In this document: piece after piece, positions 17,068 through 26,592 of the stretch
Layout: every line of letters starts with the position of its first letter
Numbering within the stretch: the first letter of the stretch is position 1
Origin: Candidatus Rokuibacteriota bacterium
GTDB lineage: Bacteria; Methylomirabilota; Methylomirabilia; Rokubacteriales; CSP1-6
DNA length: 37,632 bases
Reading direction: 5' to 3'
Assembly: GCA_016179875.1 (NCBI GenBank)
Contig: JACPCH010000124.1
Coordinates: 1-37,632, forward strand
Notes under the pieces: generated by a model
What the model saw: only the letters and a program-made list of their open reading frames with translations
What the model was told of the DNA's origin: nothing
Databases searched by the model: none
Made by a program: the position numbers and the translations under genes

Positions 17068-18066
17068 ATGACGGCGGCGGAGCTGCTGCTCGGCGTGGAC
17101 GTCGGCGGCACCACGACGGCGGCCGGCGCGGTCACGCGGGCCGGTGCCGTCGTCGTCGAGCGGCGCGTCTCGACCCACCGCGACGGCCCCGGGCGGGCGT
17201 TCGAGACGATCGCCGGGCTGATCGCCGCGGTCCGCGCCGAGGCCGGGCGCGCGGGCGGCGCGATCGCGGGCGTCGGCGTGGGCGTCCCCGGGCCCGTGGA
17301 CACGGCGCTCGGCCGCGTCGGCGAGCACGTGCCCCACGTGCCCGAGCTGGCGGGCCGGGCGCTGGCCGCGGAGCTCGGCGCGCGGTTCGGGCTCCCGGTC
17401 TTCGTGGACAACGACGTGAACGCCCTCGCCCTCGGCGAGTGGACGTTCGGCGCCGGCCGCGGCGCGCGCTCGCTCGTCGTGCTGGCGCCGGGCACCGGCT
17501 TCGGCGCGGGCATCGTGCTCGACGGCCGGCTGGTGCGCGGCGTCGCCGGCTTCGGCGGCGAGCTGGGCCACACGCCGGTGAACTTCGACGGGCCGCCGTG
17601 CTGGTGCGGCGGGCGGGGGTGCCTCGCCCTCTACGCGAGCGGGCGGGGCATCGCCGAGGCCGCCCGCGCGCGGGTCGCGCGCCACCCCGACGCGCCGCTC
17701 CTCGCGGTGGCCGGCGGCGACGCGGGGGCGATCACCGCGCCGCTCGTCTTCAGCGCCGCCGCCGCGGGCGACCCTGTGGCATCATCGGTGGTGGACGAGG
17801 CCTGCCAGGCGCTCGGCGCGATACTCGGCACCGTGGTGAACGGGCTCAACCCGGAGGTGGTGGTGATCACGGGCGGCGTCGCGGCCTCCCTGGCGGCGCT
17901 GGAGACACGCATTCTGAAAGCGGCGGGGCAGTACGCGTTCCCGCGGGCGCTCGCGCTGACCCGCGTCCTCATCGTCCCGGGGGACAAGGCGACCAGCATG
18001 CGCGGCGCGGCGGCGCTCGCGCTCTACGAGCTCACGACCGCTCGACACACGGAGGGACAGCCATGA
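17068..18066 (+). CDS. ROK family protein (glucokinase-like)
   Basis: LLLGVDVGGTTTAAGAVT; GVGVGVPGPVDTALG; ELGHTPVNFDGPPCWCGGRGCLALYASGRGI (ROK zinc motif CWCGGRGCL). Confidence 0.93.
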   Translation: MTAAELLLGVDVGGTTTAAGAVTRAGAVVVERRVSTHRDGPGRAFETIAGLIAAVRAEAGRAGGAIAGVGVGVPGPVDTALGRVGEHVPHVPELAGRALAAELGARFGLPVFVDNDVNALALGEWTFGAGRGARSLVVLAPGTGFGAGIVLDGRLVRGVAGFGGELGHTPVNFDGPPCWCGGRGCLALYASGRGIAEAARARVARHPDAPLLAVAGGDAGAITAPLVFSAAAAGDPVASSVVDEACQALGAILGTVVNGLNPEVVVITGGVAASLAALETRILKAAGQYAFPRALALTRVLIVPGDKATSMRGAAALALYELTTARHTEGQP

Positions 18067-19115
18067 AGGCGATCGCGTTCCGCGGAGTGGGCGACGTCCG
18101 GACCGAGACCGTGCCCGACCCGACGATCGTCGACCCGACCGACGTGGTGCTGCGGATCACCACGAGCGCCGTCTGCGGCTCGGACCTGCACCAGTACCAC
18201 GGCCGGGGCGGGGCGCTCGTGCAGCCGGGCTCGGTGATGGGCCACGAGTTCATGGGCGTCGTGGACGAGGTCGGCGCCGGGGTGACGACCCTCACGCGCG
18301 GCGACCGCGTGATCGTGCCGTTCTCCGTCTCGTGCGGCCGCTGCGAGTGGTGCCGGCGCCGGCTCCCGACCCAGTGCGCCACCACGCAGCGCGCCGTGTT
18401 CGGCGGGCGCTGGGGCCACGTGTTTCCCGGCGGCCAGGCCGAGCGCATCCGCGTCCCGTTCGCCGATCACCTCTGCGAGAAGGTCCCGGCCGGCATGTCC
18501 GACGAGGACGCGCTCTTCCTCGGCGACATCCTCTCGACCGGGTTCGTCTGCGCCGAGAACGGCGGGATCCGTCCGGGCGACACCGTCGCCGTCTTCGGCG
18601 CCGGCCCGGTCGGGCTCCTCGCGATGCAGTCGGCGCAGCTCTTCGGCCCGGCGCGCGTCTTCGCGGTGGACCGCGTGGACTACCGGCTCGCGCTGGCCGG
18701 GGAGTTCGGCGCCGAGCCGGTGCACCTCGACCTCGGCGACCCGGCCGAGCAGCTCCGCGCGGCGACCGGCGGCCACGGACCCGACGTCGTGCTCGAGTGC
18801 GTCGGCCACGAGACGCCGTTCACCCAGGCGATCCAGGCCGTGCGCGCCGCCGGCACCGTCTCGTCGGTGGGCGTCTACGTCGAGACGAGCATGGGCTTCC
18901 CGGCGCGCGAGGCGTTCTTCAAGGACCTGAACCTCAGGATGGGCATCTGCAACGCGCGCAACTACATGGCGCCGCTCATGCCGCTCGTGCAGGGCGGCAA
19001 GCTCAGGCCGGCGCGCATCATCACCCACACGATGCCGCTCGGCGACGCGCCGAAGGGCTACGCGATCTTCGACAAGAAGGAGGACCGCGCGGTCAAGGTG
19101 ATGCTGAAGCCCTAG
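18063..19115 (+). CDS. Zinc-dependent alcohol dehydrogenase family protein (MDR)
   Basis: VCGSDLHQYHGR, GHEFMGVVDEVG, CGRCEWCRRRLPTQC structural zinc motif, VFGAGPVGLLAMQSAQLFG. Confidence 0.93.
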   Translation: MKAIAFRGVGDVRTETVPDPTIVDPTDVVLRITTSAVCGSDLHQYHGRGGALVQPGSVMGHEFMGVVDEVGAGVTTLTRGDRVIVPFSVSCGRCEWCRRRLPTQCATTQRAVFGGRWGHVFPGGQAERIRVPFADHLCEKVPAGMSDEDALFLGDILSTGFVCAENGGIRPGDTVAVFGAGPVGLLAMQSAQLFGPARVFAVDRVDYRLALAGEFGAEPVHLDLGDPAEQLRAATGGHGPDVVLECVGHETPFTQAIQAVRAAGTVSSVGVYVETSMGFPAREAFFKDLNLRMGICNARNYMAPLMPLVQGGKLRPARIITHTMPLGDAPKGYAIFDKKEDRAVKVMLKP

Positions 19116-19621
19116 AGCTTGCGGGAGGGGCGGGCCTGGGCGGCCAGGAGCTCGTCGAGGAGCTTCGGCAGCCGCGCGAGCGCCGACTCGCCGTGGATCC
19201 GCGCCGCCATCTCGCCCCGGCGGTCGATCACGACGGTGTAGGGCGTGCCCTTGAAGCCGAAGCGGTTGCCGACCGCGAGCTTCGGGTCGAGCGCCACCGC
19301 GTAGGCGACCTTGTGCGCGGCGACGAAGCGCCGCACGTCGACGGTGGTATCCTGCACGTGGAGCGCCAGCACCTCGACGCCCCGCGGGCGGTAGCGCTCG
19401 GCGAGCGCGCCGAGCGCCGCCGACTCCTTCGCGCACGGCGTGCAGTAGGACGCCTGGAAGCGCAGCACGAGGATCTTCTTGCCCAGGAGGTCGCGCGAGT
19501 CGAGCGTGGCCTTGCCGTCGAACAGCCGCACCCGGAAGGCCGGCGCCGCCGGCGCCGCGTCCGCGCCGGCCGCCGCGACCAGCGCGACGAGCACGGCGAC
19601 GGACAAGGCGCGCGAAACCAT
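19112..19621 (-). CDS. TlpA-like/redoxin-domain thioredoxin-fold secreted protein
   Basis: Signal-like N-terminus; KKILVLRFQASYCTPCAKESAAL (CxxC); GFKGTPYTVVIDRRGEM (cis-Pro loop). Confidence 0.85.
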   Translation of the reverse strand: MVSRALSVAVLVALVAAAGADAAPAAPAFRVRLFDGKATLDSRDLLGKKILVLRFQASYCTPCAKESAALGALAERYRPRGVEVLALHVQDTTVDVRRFVAAHKVAYAVALDPKLAVGNRFGFKGTPYTVVIDRRGEMAARIHGESALARLPKLLDELLAAQARPSRKL

Positions 19622-19626
19622 GAGCG

Positions 19627-19633
19627 TATAATA
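19627..19633. promoter_or_regulatory. Candidate bidirectional -10 element for two near-leaderless divergent transcripts
   Basis: CAT(19619-21)-gagcg-TATAATA-gcccccg-GTG(19641): TATAAT on + lies 8 nt before GTG; TATTAT on - lies 6 nt before ATG. Confidence 0.4.
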
Positions 19634-19640
19634 GCCCCCG

Positions 19641-22550
19641 GTGAACGACCTCGAGCACGAACTTCGGCGCGTCGTCCGCGGCGACGTGCGCTTCGATCCC
19701 GCCTCGCGCCTCCTCTACTCGACCGACGCCTCGATGTACCAGGTGGAGCCGCTCGGCGTCGTGATCCCGCGCGACGCCGAGGACGTGCAGGCGGCGGTGG
19801 AGGTCGCGCGGCGGCAGCAGGCGGCGCTCCTGCCGCGCGGCGGTGGCACCTCGCTCACCGGCCAGACGGTGAACCGCGCGCTCGTGCTGGACTTCTCGCG
19901 GCACATGCACGGGGTGCTCGAGGTGAACGCCGACGAGCGCTGGGCGCGCGTGCAGCCCGGGCTCGTGCAGGACAACCTGAACGACCACGTCCGCCCGCTC
20001 GGCCTCCTCTTCGGCCCCGACACCTCGACCTCGAACCGCGCCACGCTCGGCGGCATGCTCGGCAACAACTCGGGCGGCTCGCACTCGATCGCCTACGGGC
20101 TCACGGTGGACCACGTGCTCGAGCTGACGTGCCTGCTGGCCGACGGCAGCCGCGCCGTCTTCGGCGAGGTCACGCCGGCGGAGTTCGAGCGGAAGTGCGG
20201 CGCGCCGGGCCTCGAGGGGCGGATCTACCGGGAGGTGGCCCGCATCCGCGAGGCCTGCGCCGGCGAGATCCGCGCGCGCTACCCGCGCCACTGGCGGCGC
20301 GTCTCCGGCTACAACCTGAACGAGCTGCTCGGCCTCGGCGTGAAGCCCGGGTCGTACGCGGGCGGCGGCGGGGACGGGACGCCGCGGCCCCTCAGCATGG
20401 CGCGGCTCCTCGTGGGCTCGGAGGGCACGCTGGTCACCATCGTCGAGGCCAGGGTGCGCCTGATGCGGCGGCCCGCGCGGACGGCGCTCGGCGTGATCCA
20501 CTACCGCGACCTCCAGGAGGCGCTCGAGTCCTCGCAGGCGATCTTGGAGACCGGACCCTACGCCGTCGAGCTGACCGACAAGATGATCCTCGACCTCGCG
20601 CGGGCGAACATCGAGCAGTCCGCGCGCATGGGGTTCGTGCAGGGCGACCCCGAGGCGATCCTGATCGTCGAGTACGCGGGGGAGACCGACGCCGAGGTGC
20701 GGGCGAAGGTGGACGCGCTCGAGGCGGTCCGCGCGCGCGGAGGCTTCGGCTACGCCGCCCATCTCGCCTTCGACGCGGCGGAGCAGCAATCCATCTGGAA
20801 GCTCCGCAAGGCCGGGCTCGGGCTCCTCCTCGGCATGAAGGGCGATCGGAAGCCGATCGCGTTCGTCGAGGACACGTGCGTCGAGCCCCGGCACCTCGCG
20901 GAGTTCGTCCCGCGCTTCCGCGAGGTCATCGCCAAGCACGACACCGTCGGCGCCTACTACGGCCACTGCTCGGTCGGCTGCCTGCACATCCGCCCCGTGA
21001 TCGATCTGAAGACTCCGCGCGGCCTCGACCAGGTGCGGGCGATCGCCGGGGAGATCGCCGACCTCGTCGGCGAGTTCGGCGGCACGCTGTCCAGCGAGCA
21101 CGGCGACGGCCGCGCGCGCAGCCCCCTCCTCGAGCGGATGTACGGCCCCCGGCTCATGCAGGCGTTCCGCGAGCTCAAGGGCGCGTTCGACCCCGAGGGC
21201 CGGCTGAACCCGGGCAACGTCGTCGCCTCGCCCGGCATCACCGAGCACCTGCGCTACGGCACGCAGTACACGACGTGGGAGCCGGCGACGCTGCTCGACT
21301 TCGGGGCGCAGGGCGGCTTCGCCGCGTCCGTCGAGATGTGCAACGGCGTCGGCGCCTGTCGCAAGACCCTCGAGGGCACGATGTGCCCCTCGTACATGGC
21401 CACGCGCGACGAGGAGCACTCGACGCGCGGCCGGGCCAACGCGCTCCGCGCCGTGCTGTCGGGCGCGCTGCCGCCGGCCGAGTTCACCGGCCGGCGGCTC
21501 TACGAGGCCATGGACCTCTGCCTCGAGTGCAAGGGCTGCAAGGCCGAGTGTCCCGCCAACGTGGACATGGCCAAGCTCAAGTACGAGTTCCTGCATCATT
21601 ACTACCGGGCGAACGGGCTGCCGCTGCGCAACCGCCTCTTCGGGCGGATCGAGCGCCTGAACCGGCTGGGCGCGCGCATGCCGGCGCTGTTCAACTGGAT
21701 GCTGAACCTGCCGCTGCACCGCTGGCTGCTGGACCGGGTGGTGGGCATCGACCGGCGGCGCCCCTTGCCGCCGCTCGCGGCCGAGCCCTTCACCGCGTGG
21801 TTCGCGCGGCACGCCCCGCCGGCCGCCGCCCCGCGGGGCGAGGTCGTCCTGTTCCACGACACGTTCACGACCTACAACACGCCGGCCATCGGGCGGGCCG
21901 CGGTCGGGCTCCTGGAGGCGGCGGGCTACCGGGTGACGCTCGCCGACAAGACGTGCTGCGGCCGGCCGCTGATCAGCAAGGGCATGCTGGCCGAGGCGAA
22001 GGTGCACGCGGCGTGGAACGTCGCGCGGCTGCACCCGTACGCCGCGCGCGGCGTCGCCATCGTCGGCCTCGAGCCCTCGTGCCTGCTCACGCTGCGCGAC
22101 GAGTCAGTGGACCTCCTGCGCACCGCCGAGGCGCGGCTGGTCGCGACGCAGAGCTTCCTGCTCGAGGAGTTCCTCCTGCGCGAGCGCGGCCGCGGCCTCG
22201 AGCTGGCCTTCGCCCCGCGCGGGCGGAAGGCGCTGCTCCACGGCCATTGCCACCAGAAGGCGCTCGCCGGCACCGGGTCCACGGTGGCCGCGCTCCGCTG
22301 GGCGGGCTTCGAGGTGGAGGAGGTGGACTCGGGCTGCTGCGGCATGGCGGGCTCGTTCGGCTTCGAGCGCGAGCACTACGACGTCTCGGTCGCGCTCGGG
22401 AACCGGCGGCTCGCGCCCGCGGTGAAGGCGGCGCCCGCCGACACCGAGGTGGTCGCGTCCGGCGTGTCCTGCCGCCAGCAGATCGACCATCTGGCCGGCC
22501 GGCGCGCCCGGCACCCGGCCGAAGTGCTCTGGGAGGCCCTCTCGCGCTAG
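19641..22550 (+). CDS. FAD-binding / (4Fe-4S)-binding fusion oxidoreductase (GlcD-GlcF / D-lactate dehydrogenase-like)
   Basis: FAD_binding_4-like LLPRGGGTSLTGQTVNRALVLDFSRHMHGV, GGMLGNNSGGSHS; Fe-S motifs CNGVGACRKTLEGTMCPSY and CLECKGCKAECPANVDM; CCG domains CCGRPLISKG, CCGMAGSFG. Confidence 0.93.
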   Translation: MNDLEHELRRVVRGDVRFDPASRLLYSTDASMYQVEPLGVVIPRDAEDVQAAVEVARRQQAALLPRGGGTSLTGQTVNRALVLDFSRHMHGVLEVNADERWARVQPGLVQDNLNDHVRPLGLLFGPDTSTSNRATLGGMLGNNSGGSHSIAYGLTVDHVLELTCLLADGSRAVFGEVTPAEFERKCGAPGLEGRIYREVARIREACAGEIRARYPRHWRRVSGYNLNELLGLGVKPGSYAGGGGDGTPRPLSMARLLVGSEGTLVTIVEARVRLMRRPARTALGVIHYRDLQEALESSQAILETGPYAVELTDKMILDLARANIEQSARMGFVQGDPEAILIVEYAGETDAEVRAKVDALEAVRARGGFGYAAHLAFDAAEQQSIWKLRKAGLGLLLGMKGDRKPIAFVEDTCVEPRHLAEFVPRFREVIAKHDTVGAYYGHCSVGCLHIRPVIDLKTPRGLDQVRAIAGEIADLVGEFGGTLSSEHGDGRARSPLLERMYGPRLMQAFRELKGAFDPEGRLNPGNVVASPGITEHLRYGTQYTTWEPATLLDFGAQGGFAASVEMCNGVGACRKTLEGTMCPSYMATRDEEHSTRGRANALRAVLSGALPPAEFTGRRLYEAMDLCLECKGCKAECPANVDMAKLKYEFLHHYYRANGLPLRNRLFGRIERLNRLGARMPALFNWMLNLPLHRWLLDRVVGIDRRRPLPPLAAEPFTAWFARHAPPAAAPRGEVVLFHDTFTTYNTPAIGRAAVGLLEAAGYRVTLADKTCCGRPLISKGMLAEAKVHAAWNVARLHPYAARGVAIVGLEPSCLLTLRDESVDLLRTAEARLVATQSFLLEEFLLRERGRGLELAFAPRGRKALLHGHCHQKALAGTGSTVAALRWAGFEVEEVDSGCCGMAGSFGFEREHYDVSVALGNRRLAPAVKAAPADTEVVASGVSCRQQIDHLAGRRARHPAEVLWEALSR

Positions 22551-22570
22551 CCCTCGCCGCCGCCGCCGTC

Positions 22571-23273
22571 GTGCTGGCCGCCGCGTTCGTCAAGGGCGCG
22601 ATCGGCTTCGGCTTCCCGGCCCTCGCCACGCCGCTCCTGGCGCTGTTCCTCGATGTGAAGACGGCGGTCCCGCTGCTCGTCTTTCCCAACATCGTGATGG
22701 ACGGGGTCCAGGCCGCGCGCCGCGGCTCGCTCGCGCCGACGGCGCGCCGGATGGCGGTCCTGCTCGTGTTCGGCGCGTTCGGGACGGTGCTGGGGACGCG
22801 CCTGCTCATCGCGTTGCCGGCACGCACCGTGACGCTCGTCCTCGGCGTGTTCATCGTCGTCTTCGTTGCGCTCAACGTGGCCCGCGTGGCGCCCCGGATC
22901 CCGCGCCGTTTGGAGCCCTGGTGCGCGCCGCCGGCCGGGCTCGTGGCCGGGCTCCTGGGCGGGCTCACGAACGTGCCCGGGACACCGCTCGTCCTCTATT
23001 TCTACGCGCTCGGGATGGACAAGGCGGAGTTCGTCCGCTCGGTCGCCTTCACGTTCCTGCTCTACAAGCTCATGCAGCTCGGCGCGCTCGTCTGGTTCGG
23101 CCTGCTCGACTGGCCGCTGTTCCTGGCGTCGGCCGGGCTCACGGTGGTGGCGCTCGGCGCCTTCGCGCTCGGCCTCCGACTTCAAGACGCTGGAGCAGGC
23201 GACGTTCAACCGCCTCGTGCTGGCCTTCCTCGGCGCGCTCGGCCTCTGGCTCGTGGTCCGCGCGCTCCGCTGA
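22571..23273 (+). CDS. Sulfite exporter TauE/SafE family protein, with apparent frameshift near 23178; start uncertain
   Basis: AAAFVKGAIGFGFPALATPLLALFLDVKTAVPLLVFPNIVMDG...GLLGGLTNVPGTPLVLYFYALGMDK; the C-terminus continues in another frame as DFKTLEQATFNRLVLAFLGALGLWLVVRALR*. Confidence 0.8.
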
Positions 23274-23279
23274 GCCGAC

Positions 23280-23768
23280 TCAGGGCACGGCGCCCGAGAG
23301 GAGCGCGAAGATCCTCCGGATCAGCTCCTCGTGATCCTCGATGTTGTGGCGGAAGATCCGGAGCTCGCGGAGGTCGGCGAGATCCACCGTCCGAAACGGC
23401 TCGCCGGGCGGCGCGCCCCCGAACGAGATCGCCTGGAAGCACGAGCGCCCGGGCGCGGGGCGGTCGGTGACGAGGACGAAATAGAGGTGGGGCCAGTGGC
23501 GGCGCGCCATGACGAACACCGAGCGGTCGCCGCGCTGGTTCTCGACCGACACGAACTGGTCGGCGGACGGGCGGTACTTGACTTCGACCAGGAGCTCGCC
23601 GGCGCCGTCGGGGCCGGGCGCGGCGCAGAAGTCGGGCGAGAAGTCCTCGCGGCCGAAGCGGAGCGGGAGCTCATCGCTGTGCCAGCGGCGGATCTGATAG
23701 CGGGCGCGGCGGAAGACCGACTCGACGAGGGCCTCGGCGACCCGGCTCTTCGCCTCGAGCAGATCCAT
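23280..23768 (-). CDS. Hypothetical protein with possible PD-(D/E)xK nuclease-like core
   Basis: MDLLEAKSRVAEALVESVFRRARYQIRRW...GREDFSPDFCAAPGPDGAGELLVEVKYRPS: SPDF then LLVEVKYR resembles PD...ExK. Confidence 0.6.
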   Translation of the reverse strand: MDLLEAKSRVAEALVESVFRRARYQIRRWHSDELPLRFGREDFSPDFCAAPGPDGAGELLVEVKYRPSADQFVSVENQRGDRSVFVMARRHWPHLYFVLVTDRPAPGRSCFQAISFGGAPPGEPFRTVDLADLRELRIFRHNIEDHEELIRRIFALLSGAVP

Positions 23769-23838
23769 CGTCCCTCCTCCCGGAGAGGCGCCGGCCGCCG
23801 CACCGACACGGTGCGGAACCCATAGTATCAGGTGCGCG

Positions 23839-24504
23839 CTACAGCGTCGCGAAGAAGCGGGCGGGGGCGCCCTCGGTGCCCGCGATCTTGTAGAACGGCG
23901 CCGCGAAGTCCACGCGCCGCGCCGGGAGGGCGCCGAGGTTCGTCAGCCCCTCCATGATGACGACGCCGGCGCCGAGGATCACCCGGTGCATCGGGAAGTC
24001 CTCGGAGCTGAAGTCGGGCAGGCGCGCGCAGTACTCCTCGAAGAAGTCGAAGCCGATGTTCTTCGGGCCCTTGGCCACCAGCCACTCCGCCGTCTCCGGC
24101 GGGCAGTACGGCGACTGGGTGAAGTAGTCGGGCCACTTCCCGTACGTTTTGTCGGTCCAGTCCGTGCGCAGCAGGACGATGTCGCCCTTCTTCACCTGAT
24201 CGGCGCCGCCGCGCCTGAGGTCGTCGATCGTCAGCTTGTGGTTGGCGCCGACGAACGACAGATCCACCACCAGCGCCTCACCCATGACCTGGTCGAGCGC
24301 GATCTCGGCGGTGGTGATCCCGTCCTTGTAGACGTGCAGCGGCGAGTCGATGTGGGCGCCGGTGTGCAGGCTCTGGCGCACGCTCGTCACCTGCCAGAAG
24401 CCGGGGCCGCGCCGGTGCGGCGTCGTCTCGAGCCGGAGGTTGGTCGAGGGCGGGCTCATGGTGGTGTTGTCCACGGTCACGGAGAGATCGACGTAGCGCT
24501 TCAT
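23839..24504 (-). CDS. Cyclase family protein (kynurenine formamidase-like)
   Basis: SLHTGAHIDSPLHVYKDGITTAEIALDQVMGEALVVDLSF (HxGTHxDxPxH-like motif). Confidence 0.9.
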   Translation of the reverse strand: MKRYVDLSVTVDNTTMSPPSTNLRLETTPHRRGPGFWQVTSVRQSLHTGAHIDSPLHVYKDGITTAEIALDQVMGEALVVDLSFVGANHKLTIDDLRRGGADQVKKGDIVLLRTDWTDKTYGKWPDYFTQSPYCPPETAEWLVAKGPKNIGFDFFEEYCARLPDFSSEDFPMHRVILGAGVVIMEGLTNLGALPARRVDFAAPFYKIAGTEGAPARFFATL

Positions 24505-24532
24505 CGGGACGGGGTCTCCTCTCGCGTCGGAG

Positions 24533-25903
24533 TCAGCGGCCGAGCCGGTCCACGAGGGCGCGGGCCCAGGCCATCTTCTCGGGGGGCATGACGAGCTTCT
24601 CGGCGAAGGGCTGGCCGAACGGCCGGGTGGCGTCGATGCCGAGCTTGGCGGTGACGCCGCGGTCGTCGGCGCTCGGGTCGAGCAGGGCGCCGAGGCTGCC
24701 GGCGATCACGACGAGATCGCGATCGGCCTGCATGCGGGTGGCGACCGCCCACAGCACGTCCGATTCGTCGAAGACGTCGATGTCGTCGTCCACGACGATG
24801 ACCAGCTTCAGGTAGTGATCGACGCCCAGCACGATCGGGATCACGTGCCGGGCCTCGCCCGGGCGGCCCTGCCGGATGGCGACGTAGGCCGTGAACGACG
24901 ACGTGCCCGAGAGCGGCACGTGCACGGCCGCCACGTTGGGGATCGCGCGCCCGAGCGCGTTCAGGATCTCGGCCTCGCGGACCAGGCCGAGCGTGGTGAT
25001 GTGGTCGCCGGCGCGCCCCGAGCCGATCGACTGGAACCACGGCCGCTCCCTCATGGCGATGGCCTTCGCGACGAAGACGTGCTCGGTCGAGCGACGCGAG
25101 ACGTAGCCGGTGAACTCGCCGAACGGGCCCTCGGGCTCGCGGACGCCCGGAAGGATCTCGCCCTCGATGACGATCTCGGCGTGCGCCGGCACGTGCAGGT
25201 CCGCCGTCACGCACGGCGCGACCTCGAGCGGCGCCCCGAAGAGGCCGCCGACCACCTCGAACTTGCCGACGTCGGCCGGCGGGTAGGCGAGCGAGCCCAT
25301 CGAGACGAGCGGGTGGAGGCCGAGCACGACCGCGCAGGGCAGGGCCTGCCCCCGCGCCTCGGCCCGCCGCTGGTACTCGAACATGCGCCGGCGCGAGTGG
25401 AGGCTCACCCCCATCCGGTCGGGGCCCTTCACCTGGAAGCGATGGTAGCCCTCGGTCTCGACGCCCGTCTCGGGGTCCCGCGCCACCAGCATGCCGGCGG
25501 TGAGGTAGCGTCCGGCGTCGCCCGGAAAATAGAGCGGGATCGGGAGCTTCGCGAGGTCCACGTCGGCGCCGCGCAGGACGCGCCGGTGGAACGACGGGTC
25601 GGGCACGACCACCGGCTTCACCCGCTCCTTGATGCGCCGCGCGTACGCGGCCGCCAGCTCGCGCTCGGGCACGCCGAGGGCGAAGGCGAGCGTCCGGCGG
25701 CTGGCGACGGCGTTGGCGACGATCGGGATGTCGTGGCCGGCGACCTTCTCGAAGAGCAGGACCGGCCAGCGGCGCCGGCGCTCGTACTCGAGGACGAGCG
25801 CCATCACGTCGTGCTCGATGGACACCGGCTCGGCGACGCGGACGACCTCGCCGGGGTGCGCCCGCTCGTAGGCGGCGACGAAGCTCCGGAGATCCTGGCT
25901 CAT
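24533..25903 (-). CDS. UbiD family decarboxylase
   Basis: MSQDLRSFVAAYERAHPGEVVRVAEPVSIEHDVMALVLEYERRRRWPVLLFEKV...EGPFGEFTGYVS...VVDDDIDVFDESDVLWAVATRMQADRDLVVI. Confidence 0.93.
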   Translation of the reverse strand: MSQDLRSFVAAYERAHPGEVVRVAEPVSIEHDVMALVLEYERRRRWPVLLFEKVAGHDIPIVANAVASRRTLAFALGVPERELAAAYARRIKERVKPVVVPDPSFHRRVLRGADVDLAKLPIPLYFPGDAGRYLTAGMLVARDPETGVETEGYHRFQVKGPDRMGVSLHSRRRMFEYQRRAEARGQALPCAVVLGLHPLVSMGSLAYPPADVGKFEVVGGLFGAPLEVAPCVTADLHVPAHAEIVIEGEILPGVREPEGPFGEFTGYVSRRSTEHVFVAKAIAMRERPWFQSIGSGRAGDHITTLGLVREAEILNALGRAIPNVAAVHVPLSGTSSFTAYVAIRQGRPGEARHVIPIVLGVDHYLKLVIVVDDDIDVFDESDVLWAVATRMQADRDLVVIAGSLGALLDPSADDRGVTAKLGIDATRPFGQPFAEKLVMPPEKMAWARALVDRLGR

Positions 25904-25954
25904 GGCACCCTAGGCTAGCATTGGCCCGGGCGAGTGTGCTATGTCTCTCGCGCG

Positions 25955-26590
25955 ATGCTCGTCCTCGATCCCCGGCGGACCGCCCTCGTCGCGATCGACA
26001 TGCACCGCGGCCACCTCGACCCGGCGGTGGCCACGCTGCCGCTGGCGGCCGAGCGCTGCGGCCCCGTGATCAAGCGGGCGGCCGCGCTGTTCGACGGCGT
26101 GCGCGCGCTCGGCGTGCCGGTCGTCCACGTCGTCACCGAGTACCGCGACGCGGCCGAGATCGCGGCGAACCCCTTCTGGAAGGCCGTGCACGACGACCCG
26201 GGCAAGGCGCGGAAGGGGATCCTCCGCCACAACCTCGCCGGCTCGCCGGGGACCGAGATCATCCCCGAGCTCCGCGGCCCCCGGGACCTCGTGGTGCGGG
26301 GCAAGCGGCGGTACAACTCGTTCCAGGCCACCGATCTCGAGTTCACGCTGCGCCGGGGCCTCGGCGCCGACACGCTGATCCTCGCCGGCATCAACACCAC
26401 GACGTGCGTCCTCAACGCCGCGTTCGAGGCGACCAACCTCGACTTCCGGGTCGTCGTCGCCGCCGACGCCGTGGACTCGATGGACGGCGAGGACATGCAC
26501 CGGTTCGCGCTGCGCCTCATGGCGGCGGCGCTCGCCTGGCCGCTCACCAACGCGGAGATCCTGGCGGCCCTCTCGAACAAAGGAGACTGA
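25955..26590 (+). CDS. Isochorismatase-like cysteine hydrolase
   Basis: TALVAIDMHRGHLDP; VRGKRRYNSFQATDLEFTLRRGLGADTLILAGINTTTCVLNAAFEA (catalytic Asp/Lys/Cys pattern). Confidence 0.9.
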   Translation: MLVLDPRRTALVAIDMHRGHLDPAVATLPLAAERCGPVIKRAAALFDGVRALGVPVVHVVTEYRDAAEIAANPFWKAVHDDPGKARKGILRHNLAGSPGTEIIPELRGPRDLVVRGKRRYNSFQATDLEFTLRRGLGADTLILAGINTTTCVLNAAFEATNLDFRVVVAADAVDSMDGEDMHRFALRLMAAALAWPLTNAEILAALSNKGD

Positions 26591-26592
26591 GC

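Noticed and set aside
18024-22034. 1336-aa minus-strand ORF, plus similar long ORFs such as 9898-12480 (-), 33369-36863 (-) and 3371-5053 (-)
   Set aside because: Antisense shadows of well-supported genes. Composition is dominated by R/A/G/H/P from high-GC third-position bias, with no recognisable motifs.
23150-23200. Programmed ribosomal frameshift in TauE/SafE
   Set aside because: No slippery heptamer or downstream pseudoknot evident; a simple indel is more economical.
18332-23470. 1712-aa plus-strand ORF
   Set aside because: Mostly out-of-frame read of Zn-ADH and GlcD-GlcF; only the TauE/SafE part (about 22571-23180) is real coding sequence.
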